Of a DNA stretch of 64,000 nt, positions 35,526-45,805 are shown in pieces. A model generated the notes under the pieces. The model made no database searches and was not told the DNA's origin. It saw nothing but the letters and a program-made list of their open reading frames with translations. How positions within the stretch are numbered: the stretch's first letter is position 1; every line of letters begins with the position of its first letter. A program made the position numbers and the translations under genes. This stretch comes from Kitagawia praeruptora. Taxonomy: Eukaryota; Streptophyta; Magnoliopsida; Apiales; Apiaceae. The stretch lies in the NCBI GenBank assembly GCA_037693485.1, contig CM075345.1, forward strand, positions 84,512,001 through 84,576,000, given 5' to 3'.

Positions 35526-35733
35526 TATTTTATTATGAGTTCGTAGTGTTTTAAGTTCTTAGAATTTGGTTAGATATGGTCCTGCGGTCGATTGTTTTTC
35601 CAGGAGTTCTTATGTTGTGGTATCAAGTATGCGTCCTATTATGTAGGTCTTCTGCTTTATGTTCTTTCAGTTGATTGTCCTTGTACTCTTATTTCAATGA
35701 TCTAATATATTCTATATTTAGCAAAAAAAAAAA

Positions 35734-35935
35734 GATTTGAATTTTTTTAAAAAAATATTATAATCTGAAAAGGATGTAATCAAAATATGTTGTATCAGAC
35801 TAGAATTTTATTTTTTTATTAGTATTAAAAAAAATTATATTTACTATTTGGTCTCTAATCGTTTCTTATTTATTTTGTAATACTTGACCAGACTACCAAC
35901 TACCAAACTTTTGTATTAAATCTCTTTTACACTTA
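35734..35935. other. AT-rich hAT-internal sequence after the LINE
   Basis: Continues the ~70-bp AT-rich repeat seen left of the LINE (AATATTATAATCTGAAAAGG, TGTTGTATCAGA). No gene. Confidence 0.45.
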
Positions 35936-36335
35936 CTAGCTTATAGCCCGTGCAAAGCACGGGTTACTTTTTTTTTTAATTTACTTATAGTTTTGTATAT
36001 ATAATATTATAAACATTACTTTTAATATGTTGGAAGAATTCAAATTTTAGACCTTTATATATAAATAATTTTTAGTTTTCAATCTAAATCAATATGCTGT
36101 TGGTGGGAATCGAACATTCAACCTTTCTATATAACATAATCCAGTATTAGTTTTATATTAAAATGTTGTTGACGGCATTCGAACCTTAGACCTCCAACTT
36201 TTAATATTGTTATATATAACGGTAATGATCTATTTGAATTGAAGTTCTAACCGTTGTGAATGGAGGATAACAAAAAATGAGGAATTAAAATAACCAAACT
36301 ACAAATTATATACCATTTCGCTTATTATAGTATAG
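35936..36335 (-). mobile_element. Non-autonomous Helitron, 400 bp
   Basis: On the + strand it starts A/CTAGCTTATAGCCCGTGC with a perfect 7-bp-arm hairpin (CCCGTGC AAA GCACGGG, 35947-35963). It ends CGCTTATTATAGTATAG, the complement of the Helitron 5' end. It abuts the next Helitron directly. Confidence 0.75.
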
Positions 36336-37022
36336 CTAGCTTGTAACCCGTGCGATGCACGTGTTTCTTTTAATATGTCATAAATTTTATTGAAATTTAT
36401 ATTACATTTTTATATAAACATTATTTTCAATTTTTTTTAATTTCAATTTAATAAAATTTGATATATTCATGTTTAATGATTATGCTTATGCTTTTTTATT
36501 ATGAACAATGTATACTGATTTTTAATATATTTTATTAGTAATTGAAAGATATGGTGTGATATTTTTGGATATATATTAATGATTGCAAGATTAATTTTGT
36601 AGAAAAGAAATATTAATGATTAAAAGATATGGTATGATTCATGTTTTTAGGTGTTTATTAATTGTTGAAAGATATGGTGCAATATTCTTGGATATATATA
36701 TATAATAATGATTGCAATATTAGTTTTAAAATAAAAGGTAATGTTTTTTAATTAAATAGAAGGTGACATATTTTAATTAGATAGAAATATTAATGATCGA
36801 AAGATATGGTATGATTTATGTTTTTAGTTGTTCATAAAGGGTAATATTTTAAACTAAAAAGGAATCGAATCTTAGACTTCTCAATATAACAACTTTTATT
36901 ATTGTTATATCTTACGGTAATGATTTATTTGAATTTGAAGATCTAACGGCTATGAATAGCTTGGTTAACCAAACTACAAACAACAAAAGATCTCTAGTTT
37001 GCTTATAATAATATAGTATAGA
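36336..37022 (-). mobile_element. Second non-autonomous Helitron, 687 bp, head-to-tail with the first
   Basis: On the + strand it starts CTAGCTTGTAACCCGTGCGA with a CCCGTGC/GCACGTG hairpin. It ends GCTTATAATAATATAGTATAGA before T, the complement of a TCTATACTAT...5' end. The host dinucleotide rule (A and T flanks) holds on the right side. Confidence 0.75.
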
Positions 37023-37689
37023 TTAGTAAAACTATATTTGATTGTTAGTACAACTATCTTCAAATAATAAGAAGGTTATTTTGATAATCAAAACGAAATA
37101 TATGTATATTTTCTAAATTGAATAGAATTTTCACAATAAAAAATTGTCAGTTTCTTTTATTTTTTGTTTCTTGTTAGTTTTAATTGGAAAATAATTGTGA
37201 AACTATCAATAAATTAAAGATTTGTTAATTTCACGTGGACTGTAAAATCGTTCAAATCAAGTTTTAAGAATTTAAGATAAAACACATGGTAAACTAATAA
37301 CAATTTGATACGTAACTTTGAATTGCAATTTTGAACTTAATGACAAAATTTTAAAAACGAAATTTACTTTTAATTTTGTGAGAAGTGGAAATAAAGGTGA
37401 ATATAACTCATATTTTAAAAAATGGATAATGTATGTTATAGTAAATATTATTTTGCTAAAATTATAATATTATACATTTTGCAAAAATATTAGATTATAT
37501 TACTAGTCCAAGTATAGATTATAAAAAATAATATTAAATATTAAATTCTCAAAAAACAATCAGGTTTATAATACTCAATTGAGTATTTATTTTCGCATAA
37601 TAACTATACTTTTACAAATTTACTAATGACATTTATTTAGTTTCAATGATAATTCAAATTGATACAACATAATTGAAACCAAATTTTTT
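37023..37689. other. AT-rich Helitron-related sequence, no gene seen
   Basis: Contains ACAACTATCTTCAAATAATA, then TTTTAATTGGAAAATAATTGTG and CGTTCAAATCAAGTTTTAAG. These phrases recur at 11945-12160 and, reversed, at 48061-48300, so it is part of the same Helitron family. Confidence 0.45.
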
Positions 37690-37965
37690 TGATCAGACAA
37701 AATCCAATCCGAAAAGATCCGAACCGAATTTTATATGACCTTAATCTGAAATATATCTGATTTTAATCTGAGATCGCCCCGATCCGAAACTAGACCCGAA
37801 TCGAACCGAAACCGATTAAAATTTTGTAAAACCGATACTAGACCCGAACCGAATTAGATCCGATCTGATCTGAATTGTATCCAAATATATCAAAAATCGA
37901 AAATTGACCTGATCTGAAATGGATCCAATCCGAAACCAATCCGATTATCCAATTTGCGAGGTCTA

Positions 37966-38287
37966 AGTAAATATAAGAAGTATTGTTATAGTTAATATAT
38001 AATATAATATCTTAAATTATTAAAAATTATATTATTTATAATATTTCTAAAAAATATAAATAATCTAATCTAAATAATTGAAAGACCGAAGGCGGTTCCA
38101 ATTGGATTGCATAGAGTGTGAAGACAACTCATAATACACATCGCGTGGCAATGACATATTCTTTACTCCTCTCCTTGAATTTCCTCATAATAAATAATAA
38201 ATTACTAATAAATTCCTTGTTTCTTCTACTACTTTCCCACTTTTAAGCCCAAAGTACAGTTGTAGTAGTAACTTTCTTTGCTTCTCC
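37966..38287 (+). promoter_or_regulatory. AHL gene upstream region
   Basis: Lies between the hAT block and the TATA box. It is free of repeat signatures from about 38080 onward and is the likely proximal promoter. No individual sites are claimed. Confidence 0.4.
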
Positions 38288-38299
38288 TTGTTTATATAT
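38288..38299 (+). promoter_or_regulatory. TATA box of the AHL gene
   Basis: TTGTTTATATATATC lies about 540 bp upstream of the preferred start codon and about 190 bp before a plausible 5'-UTR splice donor, in pyrimidine-rich leader context. Confidence 0.5.
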
Positions 38300-38478
38300 A
38301 TCATGTCAGCTCCTAGCTTATGAACTTCTTTAGGAAATTAGTACAATCTGTCAAATACTATATTATTATACATACATCCATCGCTTTCTCAAACTCTACT
38401 ACTTCTCCATCTTCTTCCATTCACACCTTCTTCCTCAACAACACCATCCATTTATCTCTCTCTCCCTCTCTCTCTGGG

Positions 38479-38767
38479 GTAAGATGCAACTATATTTTAC
38501 TATATCTATTGCATTGTTTCAGAACTTTGACTTGTTTTTTTTCATCTTGCTACAACCATGTAGGGTTTTTTAACTCTATATAAAATGTTTTGTCATCCCC
38601 CTAGGTATTGTTTCCTTTTGTTTATATTTAACATTCCCTTGGATTTTTAGTTTATGTTTCTTTCTTGGATCTGAATATTGAATACAAAAAGATTCATAGT
38701 TTTCATTTTTATTTTTATTATGGTAATATAGAGAGTCTAACTAATAATTTATTCTTGTTTTTGCCAG
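38479..38767 (+). other. Probable 5'-UTR intron of the AHL gene
   Basis: Donor GG/GTAAGATG follows a CT-rich leader. Acceptor TTTTTGCCAG lies about 70 bp before the start codon. The stretch is T-rich like plant introns. Inferred from signals only. Confidence 0.5.
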
Positions 38768-38835
38768 TTTGTGAAGAAACTGAATCAGTTAAATATATGA
38801 GTAAATCCAAAGTGGTTGATAAATATATACATACC

Positions 38836-39714
38836 ATGGCCAGTTACGAAACATCACCACCAAATTCTCGCTATGTTCATCAGCTTCTTCCACCGGAACT
38901 TCAACTACAAACTCATTCCGGCGCCGCCGCCGACGAAGAAACCACCTTGGAACAAGATAACAGTACTGCCATCACAACCACAAGCTCCGGAGGTGATCCT
39001 GGAAGCACAAATCGGCGTGTTCGTGGGCGGCCACCAGGGTCAAAAAACAAACCCAAGCCCCCAATCATCGTAACTCGTGACACTCCCAACGCTCTCCGAT
39101 CTCACGTTCTTGAAATCATGGCAAACGCCGATATAATGGAGAGTGTTATTAACTATGCTAGAAAAAGAGGAAGAGGGGTTTGTATATTTAGTGGGACCGG
39201 CACGGTTTCCAATGTTACTCTTCGGCAGCCGGCGGCTCCTTCCGGGAGTGTTATCAATTTGCACGGAAGGTTCGAGTTGCTTTCGCTTACTGGGACGGTG
39301 CTTCCGCCCCCGGCACCACCGGGAGCTGGAGGGTTATCGATTTTTTTGTCAGGTGGACAAGGCCAGGTTGTTGGTGGTACTGTTGTTGGGCCTTTAATCG
39401 CTTCAACACCGGTTGTTTTGATTGCTGCATCTTTTGCTAATGCTGTGTTTGAACGATTACCATTTAAAGATGAGGCAGAGGATGTTAAGGTCACGCCTAC
39501 CAATGGCGGTGGTGGCGGTACTATTAATAATCAGGTTCAATCTACGGCTTCACAGTCTTCTAGTGTAACCGGGGGTGGTTCGTTGTTTAATGTGGGAAAC
39601 CCTGGTAGTAATTATCCGCCAGCATATAGTTCAGCTGATTTGTTTGGATGGCCTGGAGGAAATAGTAATGCTGCAGCAGCAGCAGCAGCAGCTACAAGGC
39701 CGCCTTCATATTGA
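38836..39714 (+). CDS. AHL: AT-hook motif nuclear-localised (AHL) protein
   Basis: From ATG 38836 (context CCATGG) the protein has 292 residues. An in-frame ATG at 38797 would add 13. Order: polar N-terminus; one type-I AT-hook RGRPPGSKNKPKPP at residues 63-76; PPC/DUF296 domain at about 86-212, including GVCIFSGTGTVSNVTLRQP, GRFELLSLTG (144-153) and QGQVVGG; then Gly/Asn/Ser-rich sequence, an Ala8 run and C-terminal ATRPPSY. AHL proteins bind AT-rich DNA in the minor groove through the hook. They oligomerise and recruit partners through the PPC domain in the nucleus, and they modulate hypocotyl growth and flowering. The single hook, the PPC sequence and the TRP(A/P)(F/Y)-type tail put it near the Arabidopsis AHL27/AHL29 clade, usually intronless in the coding region as here. 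No breaks seen. Confidence 0.93.
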   Translation: MASYETSPPNSRYVHQLLPPELQLQTHSGAAADEETTLEQDNSTAITTTSSGGDPGSTNRRVRGRPPGSKNKPKPPIIVTRDTPNALRSHVLEIMANADIMESVINYARKRGRGVCIFSGTGTVSNVTLRQPAAPSGSVINLHGRFELLSLTGTVLPPPAPPGAGGLSIFLSGGQGQVVGGTVVGPLIASTPVVLIAASFANAVFERLPFKDEAEDVKVTPTNGGGGGTINNQVQSTASQSSSVTGGGSLFNVGNPGSNYPPAYSSADLFGWPGGNSNAAAAAAAATRPPSY

Positions 39715-39907
39715 GGTGCAAATGCTAAGCTTTATTTTAACAAATGGCAACAAATTTTTACAAGCAACTAGCGTGGGTCTCGTTGTTCTGGTTCCGCCAC
39801 TTTCTCATTTAATCAATTGGAATTAATTCCGAAGTGATGCAGTAGTTTAATTAGTGGAAAAATCGAAGGGTTCAAGTGTGTTCAACTTTTAGTAATAGTA
39901 AATACTA
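39715..39907 (+). other. 3' UTR / downstream of AHL
   Basis: T-rich sequence after the stop codon, up to the first MITE. No clear poly(A) signal is singled out. Confidence 0.4.
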
Positions 39908-40338
39908 CTCCCTCCGTCTCTTTAAACATTGCCCATTTGACTAAAAACACGGGTTTTAAGAAAAAGTGGGTATTGAATATTATTTGTAAGAAGTAGTTGG
40001 TATTGAATATTGTTTTTAAGGAGTAGTGGGTATTGAATATTGTTTTTTTGGAGTAGTGGGGGAAGTAGTGGGTATTGAATATTATTTTTAAGGAGTAGTG
40101 GGTGGAATAGTAGGTATTGAATATTGTTTTTTTGGAGTAGTGGGTGGAATAGTGGGTGTTGAATATTATTTGTAATGATTAGAGGGTGGAGTAGTGGGTA
40201 TTGAATATTATTTTTAAGGAGTAGTGGGTGGAGTAGTGGGTATTGAATATTATTTTTTATGGCTTAAAATAGAAAGGAGAAGAGTATTTTGATTGTCCCG
40301 ATTTAGTAAACAGGAAACGTTTTAAGAGACGGAGGGAG
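39908..40338. mobile_element. Stowaway-like MITE, 431 bp, with internal tandem repeats
   Basis: Starts CTCCCTCCGTCTCTTTAA and ends TTAAGAGACGGAGGGAG, with TA on both sides (39906-39907 and 40339-40340). The interior repeats GTAGTGGGTATTGAATATT about six times. It is the closest transposon downstream of AHL. Confidence 0.85.
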
Positions 40339-40589
40339 TAGTTGTGAGCAGCTAATTAGTTACTTAGTAGTGTCTGTATCCAGCTTCCCTCTTGTTTGTG
40401 TTCTACTTAAGTGCTTATGTTCTAAATTAATTCTGGGCTTCTGTAATTTGACTTGAAATCTACTTCTATTTTTAGGTACAACCTATAGCCTATAGGTAAG
40501 ATGTTTTTTATTTTTCTAAATGTTCACAGACATTCACTACTTCAGTACCCAGAAAGGGAAAAACGGAAGGAAAAAAAAAGGTGGTGATA

Positions 40590-41253
40590 CAGTAAAACCT
40601 CGTTAAATTAATACTCCATAAATTAATAATCTCTCTAAGTTAATAATTTCTTCCGGTCCTAACTTGGGCCAGTTCAAAAAATGATCAATTTCGATAAGAT
40701 AATAAGATAATAATTTTTTTGAAAATCCTATATAAATATATGGTCCCAATAATATTATAAATTAATAATTCCTTTATAATCATAAAAATATATGTATCAC
40801 CCTTTTGTAAAATATGATTCTAGGGTTCTTAAAATTTGAATCTATATGAAACTCACCTTTAACCATCTTTTTTGTATCCAAAAGTTCGAATGTGGTGTTT
40901 TCGTAAAGCATTACAAAGTTATTAATCAGTGTTTTTGATGTCTTGGATGCTTCTTTACGTGAAAAATGTTCAAAAAATGTTGTTTTATCATTGATATCAT
41001 CTAAATATACATGAATATTTACTTTGAATCTCGCAAATACTCATTAAATTTGTAAACAATATATATTGAATTAAGTATAAAACATAAATTGTACAATTCA
41101 TTCTATCTAAGTGTATATTATTGGAAATTAATTTTCTATGATGTAAAAAATTCTCTATAAATTAATAATTATTAATTTATCGATTATTTAATACCTCTCT
41201 AAATTAATAGAATTCTCCGGTCCCAACTATATTAATTTATAGAGGTTTTACTG
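40590..41253. mobile_element. Emigrant/Lemi-like (pogo-type Tc1/mariner) element, 664 bp
   Basis: Starts CAGTAAAACCTCGTTAAATT and ends AATTTATAGAGGTTTTACTG, flanked by TA on both sides. The subterminal inverted repeat is long (AATTAATAATC, TTCCGGTCC). On the minus strand a fragment near 40830-41010 reads TTFFEHFSRKEASKTSKTLI then NNFVMLYENTT, a possible relic of a transposase C-terminus. Termini and TSD match the Emigrant family known from Arabidopsis. Confidence 0.75.
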
Positions 41254-41400
41254 TATATGCGCACCCTAAAGTTATTGTTGCACACCCTATAATATGCTTT
41301 ACCTAAATTACCCTCAATATTAATGCATCCTCTCTTTTAATCTAACATTTTTTTTTATTTTTATGTACTCTCATTTTACCATATTACGACCATTACATCA

Positions 41401-41766
41401 TCTATACTATATTATAATAAGTAAAAGGTGGTATAATTTGTAGTTGGTTACCCCCTATTTTTGGTTATCCCCATTTTTGGTTATCCCTCACTTATCACCG
41501 TTAGATCAGCAACTCAAATAGATCATGACCGTTAGATTTAACAATACTAAAATACTAAAAGTTGTTATATGCAGAAGGTCCAAGGTTCGATTCCCGCCAA
41601 CAACGTATTAATTTATATTTAATACTAAAAAATTTTATATACAAATATGTAAGGTTTGAATTCTTTCAATAACATATTAAAATCAATATTTATAATATTA
41701 TATTATATTATAAATAAATTATAAAATATTAAAAGTAACCCGTGATTTGCACGGGCTATAAGCTAG
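41401..41766 (+). mobile_element. Complete short non-autonomous Helitron, 366 bp
   Basis: Starts A/TCTATACTATATTATAATAAG (41401) and ends CTATAAGCTAG/T (41766). The subterminal hairpin CCCGTG-ATTTG-CACGGG lies at 41739-41755, eleven bases before the end. TC start, CTRR end and A/T insertion site all fit. It lies inside the larger TIR element. Confidence 0.85.
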
Positions 41767-42345
41767 TACTATTAATTTACGTAATTTATAAACTTTAAAA
41801 AATTTTCGATTTATATTAGTATACATTTTAATTTTAACAATTTTTTAAGACTTTATTTTAAAATATATTGCATACATATTATTTGTACTATTAGATTTGG
41901 TCATGCCGGTATTTTATAAAGAATTTTAGTACCAAATACATTTTGAATCTATTTTCATTCTTTTTAATTGGGTTAAAATTATAATCTAAAAAAATACTAT
42001 TATTAACTTTACTTTGATTACTATGAATATAACTTAAATATATTAAGAAAACAAATATGAAAATTATATATTTTTATTAATATATTATGAAATTACTAAT
42101 ATATATGTTACTTTAATTAGTAGGAAAGAAACATGAAATACAAAAATAAATATATATTAATTTTCATTTCAAATAATCATATTGCAATCTATGATAGTAA
42201 ATAGTGATATTCGAAAATGTGTAAATGGAGTCCTGATTGTGGTAAATGGTAATGCATATGTGTGAGGGTAATTTTGAGAAAACATATTGTAGGGTGTGCA
42301 ACAATAATTTTAGGTGTTCATATATCACCATCCAAAAAAAATATA

Positions 42346-42604
42346 CTCCCTCTGTCTCTAAAAACTTTTCCCATTTTCCTTGGATACGTTTGTCAACGCA
42401 CACTTTTAATCGTTAATATCTTTAATTTTATATTAGTTTTAAATATAAAAACTTCACTGCATTAAAATACTCATAAATACGAATCCAACAAGATCACTCA
42501 TGACTATATTTGGTTTTATAGATTAGACGTAAATTAGTAATTTGTCTCATGTTATGAACAGTTCCGACATATCAAACGAGAGAAGCATATTGAGATGGAG
42601 GGAG
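42346..42604. mobile_element. Stowaway-like MITE, 259 bp (family A)
   Basis: CTCCCTCTGTCTC at the left, GAGATGGAGGGAG at the right, TA on both sides. Same family as 44041-44302 (shared TTAATATTAG/TAAATATAAAAACTT interior). Confidence 0.8.
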
Positions 42605-42611
42605 TACTTGG

Positions 42612-42815
42612 GACCTGTTTGGCTACTACTTAAAATAAATATTTATGAACTTATTTTCGTGTAAAATTTCATTTTTTGATAATTTTTTTATACAAATATT
42701 TATGTATCTTTGAGATTCCATAAGTTTCAAAAAAATTATTTTTTTAATAATCTTCAATTATATGTTAAAATAAATTAATTTATTTTGAAAAATAAGTTCT
42801 CCCAGACACCCTATT
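42612..42815. mobile_element. MITE-like repeat of the GTTTGG family (copy 2)
   Basis: GGACCTGTTTGGCTACTACT at the left, TTCTCCCAGACACCCT at the right, AT-rich AATAAGTT phrases inside. No clear TSD. Confidence 0.42.
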
Positions 42816-43018
42816 AATTATCCTGTGTTGGAACATCTCGGACATATTAAAACAAAGAATCTTATACCCGAGTATTTTATTTGTTCTTTCTTTTATATAA
42901 ATCAAATACTTTAAATGAACCTAGTACTAGTACGGGCATGTTGCAGATGGTACGTGCAATTTAATATACATAATATTTCAGCCTCAAGGTCTAATTTTCG
43001 TTTGATTAATACGGAGTA

Positions 43019-43565
43019 TTCCCTCCGTCACAGTGATATATATACGTTTGGTTTGGACACGGATACTAAGAAAATGTATTAAAAATTAGTAAAGTTAGAT
43101 GAAAAGTGGGTAAAGTGGTGGGACCTATTAATATTTAATACTCCCTCTATTTTTTATGTTAGTCTCTTGACTTTTCTGCACGTACTTTTAAGTGTTTTGA
43201 CTGCATAGTTAAAATTATTTTTTTCAATTATTTTTTTTGTGAATTAAAATTTTAATTATATATTTTTATTTAAAAAAAGAAAATTTCAAAAATAATAATT
43301 TTAACTATATGGTCAATGCACCTAAAAATGTGTGCAGAAAAGTCAAAAGACTAATATAAAAAAACAGAGGGAGTAATAGATTTGAGATAGTGGAGGAAAG
43401 TAGTGGATGTAATAGTGTTTTATATTATAGATTTGAGATAGTGGATGAAAGTTAATGGATGTAATAGTGTTTTTTATTATTAAAACATTACTATTTTTGG
43501 AATGTATACAAATGATGGGACACCCCAAAATAGTAAGTGTATAGAAATGAGTGGGACGGAGGGAG
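43019..43565. mobile_element. Stowaway-like MITE, 547 bp including a nested MITE
   Basis: TTCCCTCCGTCACAGTG at the left and GTGGGACGGAGGGAG at the right, TA on both sides. It is interrupted by 43141-43373. Confidence 0.7.
43141..43373. mobile_element. Nested Stowaway-like MITE, 233 bp
   Basis: CTCCCTCTATTTTTTATGTT and the inverted AATATAAAAAAACAGAGGGAG, flanked by TA. A long inverted repeat (GTCTCTTGACTTTTCTGCAC) makes it almost fully fold-back. Confidence 0.78.
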
Positions 43566-43686
43566 TAATATATTTTGTAGATTGAATGATAATATGAAGG
43601 CATGTTTCTAGTCAATTAATAAAATTTTCTGATTTCTAGTTTATAATTTTGTAGATTTTTTTATTTGTACATTTTCGCAGAATGTA

Positions 43687-43905
43687 GGGGTGTTTTGCAA
43701 ATTTACTAATCAATTTATAAGTTACTTATTTTGGAAAAAAATTCGTATTTACATATTTTTTCTTAGAGAAAAATGTGTACTGGGAGTTTAATATTCGTTA
43801 TCTTGAAAAAATAAGTTACTTATTTCAGAAAAAAGTACATATTTCCTAACTGGAGCATAAGTAACTTATTTCTCAAAAATAAGATTTTCCAAACGGGCCT
43901 GTAAT
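43687..43905. mobile_element. MITE-like repeat of the GTTTGG family (copy 3)
   Basis: GGGGTGTTTTGCAAATTTAC at the left, GATTTTCCAAACGGGCCTG at the right, and repeated AAGTTACTTATTT phrases. Confidence 0.5.
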
Positions 43906-44040
43906 CTGCATAACAGAATTACTTAAAGAAAAAAAGGGATTAAATCTTTTGTGGTAAGTAGCAGCCTAGGCCTAGCTGTCTGTTCTGGAAATTACTTACA
44001 GAATTGTTCAAGTCCTGGCGTTGTGCAACTAAGAAAGCCA

Positions 44041-44302
44041 CTCCCTCCGTCCCAAAAATTTTTTCTCATTTTTCTTCGACATGTTTGCCAATGCACACTT
44101 TTAATCATCAATATCTTTAATTTCGTATTAGTATTAAATATAAAAACTTTACTGTATTAAAGTACTCATAAATACGAATCCAACAAGATCACTAATGACT
44201 ATATTTGATTTTATAAATTCGACCCGTAAATTAGTAATTTATCTATTGTTATGAACAGTACCGACATATCAAACAAGAAAAGAATTATGAGACCGGAGAG
44301 AG
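44041..44302. mobile_element. Stowaway-like MITE, 262 bp (family A)
   Basis: CTCCCTCCGTCCCAAAAA at the left, GAGACCGGAGAGAG at the right. Interior matches 42346-42604 almost base for base by eye. Confidence 0.78.
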
Positions 44303-44539
44303 TAATAAATTACTGATCATATGGTCATTCTGAAAAGTTAAAGGCCCATTACTGTTCTTGTACAGGATTTTAAAAGATTGGCAAAGGAATGTAAACATCT
44401 GTCTGAAGTTTCCTCATTCCTGTATTCTGGAAAATTGATTTTAGCACTCCAAGAATTTTACCCGGATCAGTAAAAAAAGTGGACTGCCACATTTTAGAAT
44501 TCAATAATGAATATTTCAGAAGATAACTAATGTTATGGA

Positions 44540-44703
44540 AGATATAGATAACCTTGTGAAACAGATAAAAGATCTGAAGAATATGTCATACGATGAATTT
44601 GTTCTAATCTTCGCATTTGTTTTTATTCAGACGCATTTATTTTTGTCCAAAAACATGAGAACGAAGTAGCTCATACATTGACGAGAAATGCTAAAAATTA
44701 TTA
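44540..44703 (+). pseudogene. Small RVT_3 (RNase H-like) relic
   Basis: A broken frame reads DNLVKQIKDLKNMSYDEF and then, in another frame, FVQKHENEVAHTLTRNAKNY. That resembles the last helix and catalytic-aspartate segment of plant RVT_3 domains (F..R..N.VAH.LAR.A). Too short and frameshifted to function. It could derive from a LINE or a host RVT_3 gene. Confidence 0.35.
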
Positions 44704-44787
44704 ATTTATGCAAGTGTTGGATGGACACATATTCTGAAGTCATATCATCATGTGTGAAAATTGCATATGTTTAACCCATATATTAAA

Positions 44788-45805
44788 CTAGTATAAATTA
44801 GCACGAAAGCCTGTGCAAGGCACGGACCACATTGTAATTCATATAACATTTTTTTTAAATTTTGCGATAAAATCAATTGTATTCTCTTGTCAGTCTATTT
44901 ACCTTTCACGTGCAACGGTCTATTGATTCAGTAATTATAATCATTCTAAATTCAAATTATTAGCACACTCTAAATTTCGAGAATCATATTTATAGTGGTA
45001 CTTGTTTAATGCGAGAAGAATAATGGACAAAAGTTGTATATTAGAGTTAATTGTCAGTTATTAAATATTTCCACGATAATAGTGTTTTTCAATAGAAATC
45101 CTAAAAGAATCATCGCGACAACAATTTTTTAACTACTTTCAATTTTAGCCACAACATATTTTAAATATTTTACTTCTCTTCTACATATATGTCTATCTCA
45201 TATCTTCTCAATTTATTACTGATCAAGTAGCCTATCTCACATCTCCTCCAATTTATTACTGATCAAGCACCTTCTCACTTCGGCCTCTTTCCGACCAGTA
45301 TCATGTCACCCCGCTATAACTCTCAGATCCGTTCATTCCTTCAACCACATCATATATGCATATTCATTTTGCCACACCACCTCTCTTTCGTCTTTAACAA
45401 ACTCAAGTTTATTCATCCTTCCTCTATTCGATCATCTCTCATTCTTCTTTACAACCTCTCATTGACCTCCATTTTCATATTTATCTAAAATTATTATTGT
45501 TATGGTTACGAGCTGAATATGTATTATGATAATAAATTAGTTAATTGTCATACCTCTCACACATTAAACATATATACATTTTTCAAATGTTATTGTGATG
45601 ACATTATATCTTTTGAATTTCAATCAAACTCATCTAACATTTGTCAACAAATTGGATTAACATGTTATTTTCAACTATTTAGTTGGATTACCGTTTGTTC
45701 TTAAGTTGGTAAAAAAAATGATGTACCTATTCTTTTGTTGGAATTTAGTAAAGTGTATTTCGTATCCAGATGTCCAAAATTGACACTAAATGAATTCATG
45801 TTGTT
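44788..45805. other. AT-rich intergenic sequence starting with a Helitron 3' end
   Basis: A/CTAGTATAAATTAGCACGAA followed by GCCTGTGCAAGGCACGG is a minus-strand Helitron 3' terminus with a hairpin. Its 5' end was not found. A ~47-bp imperfect duplication (AATTTATTACTGATCAAG) lies at about 45190-45270. No gene. Confidence 0.4.

Larger units (their letters stand above)
26999..35733 (+). mobile_element. Plant L1-type LINE, ~8.7 kb, three ORFs
   Basis: It has ORF1 with an RNA-recognition motif, ORF2 with endonuclease, RT and RNase H, a third ORF downstream, and an A11 tail at 35723-35733. There are no LTRs. A-rich/AG sequence at both edges hides the exact target duplication. It splits an AT-rich ~70-bp tandem repeat inside the hAT-bounded block. 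It is the best-preserved retroelement here apart from the Sirevirus, with only a few frameshifts and stops. Confidence 0.85.
25618..37965. mobile_element. hAT-bounded nest (TSD AGTAAATA) containing a LINE and two Helitrons
   Basis: The left terminus TAGATCTGGCAAATTGGAT (25618) is matched in inverted form at the right (ATCCAATTTGCGAGGTCTA, to 37965). AGTAAATA occurs directly outside both ends (25610-25617 and 37966-37973), a perfect 8-bp duplication. Both subterminal regions are dense in CCGATCCGAA-like motifs (25640-25900 and 37690-37950). Subtracting the LINE and the two Helitrons leaves about 2.5 kb of AT-rich hAT sequence, with no transposase seen. Confidence 0.72.
40580..42332. mobile_element. 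TIR element containing an Emigrant-like insertion and a Helitron
   Basis: GGTGGTGATA (40580-40589) continues, beyond an Emigrant-like insertion, as TATGCGCACCCTAAAGTTAT, then TGTTGCACACCCTA (41254-41310). The reverse complement occurs at 42265-42332 (TAGGGTGTGCAACAATAATT ... ATATATCACCATCC). So the terminal repeat is about 75 bp and is split by the Emigrant-like element at a TA. The superfamily is not assigned and no transposase is seen. Confidence 0.65.

Noticed and set aside
39153..39503. Minus-strand open frame across the AHL PPC domain
   Set aside because: A shadow of the GC-rich AHL coding sequence. The sense frame has clear domains.
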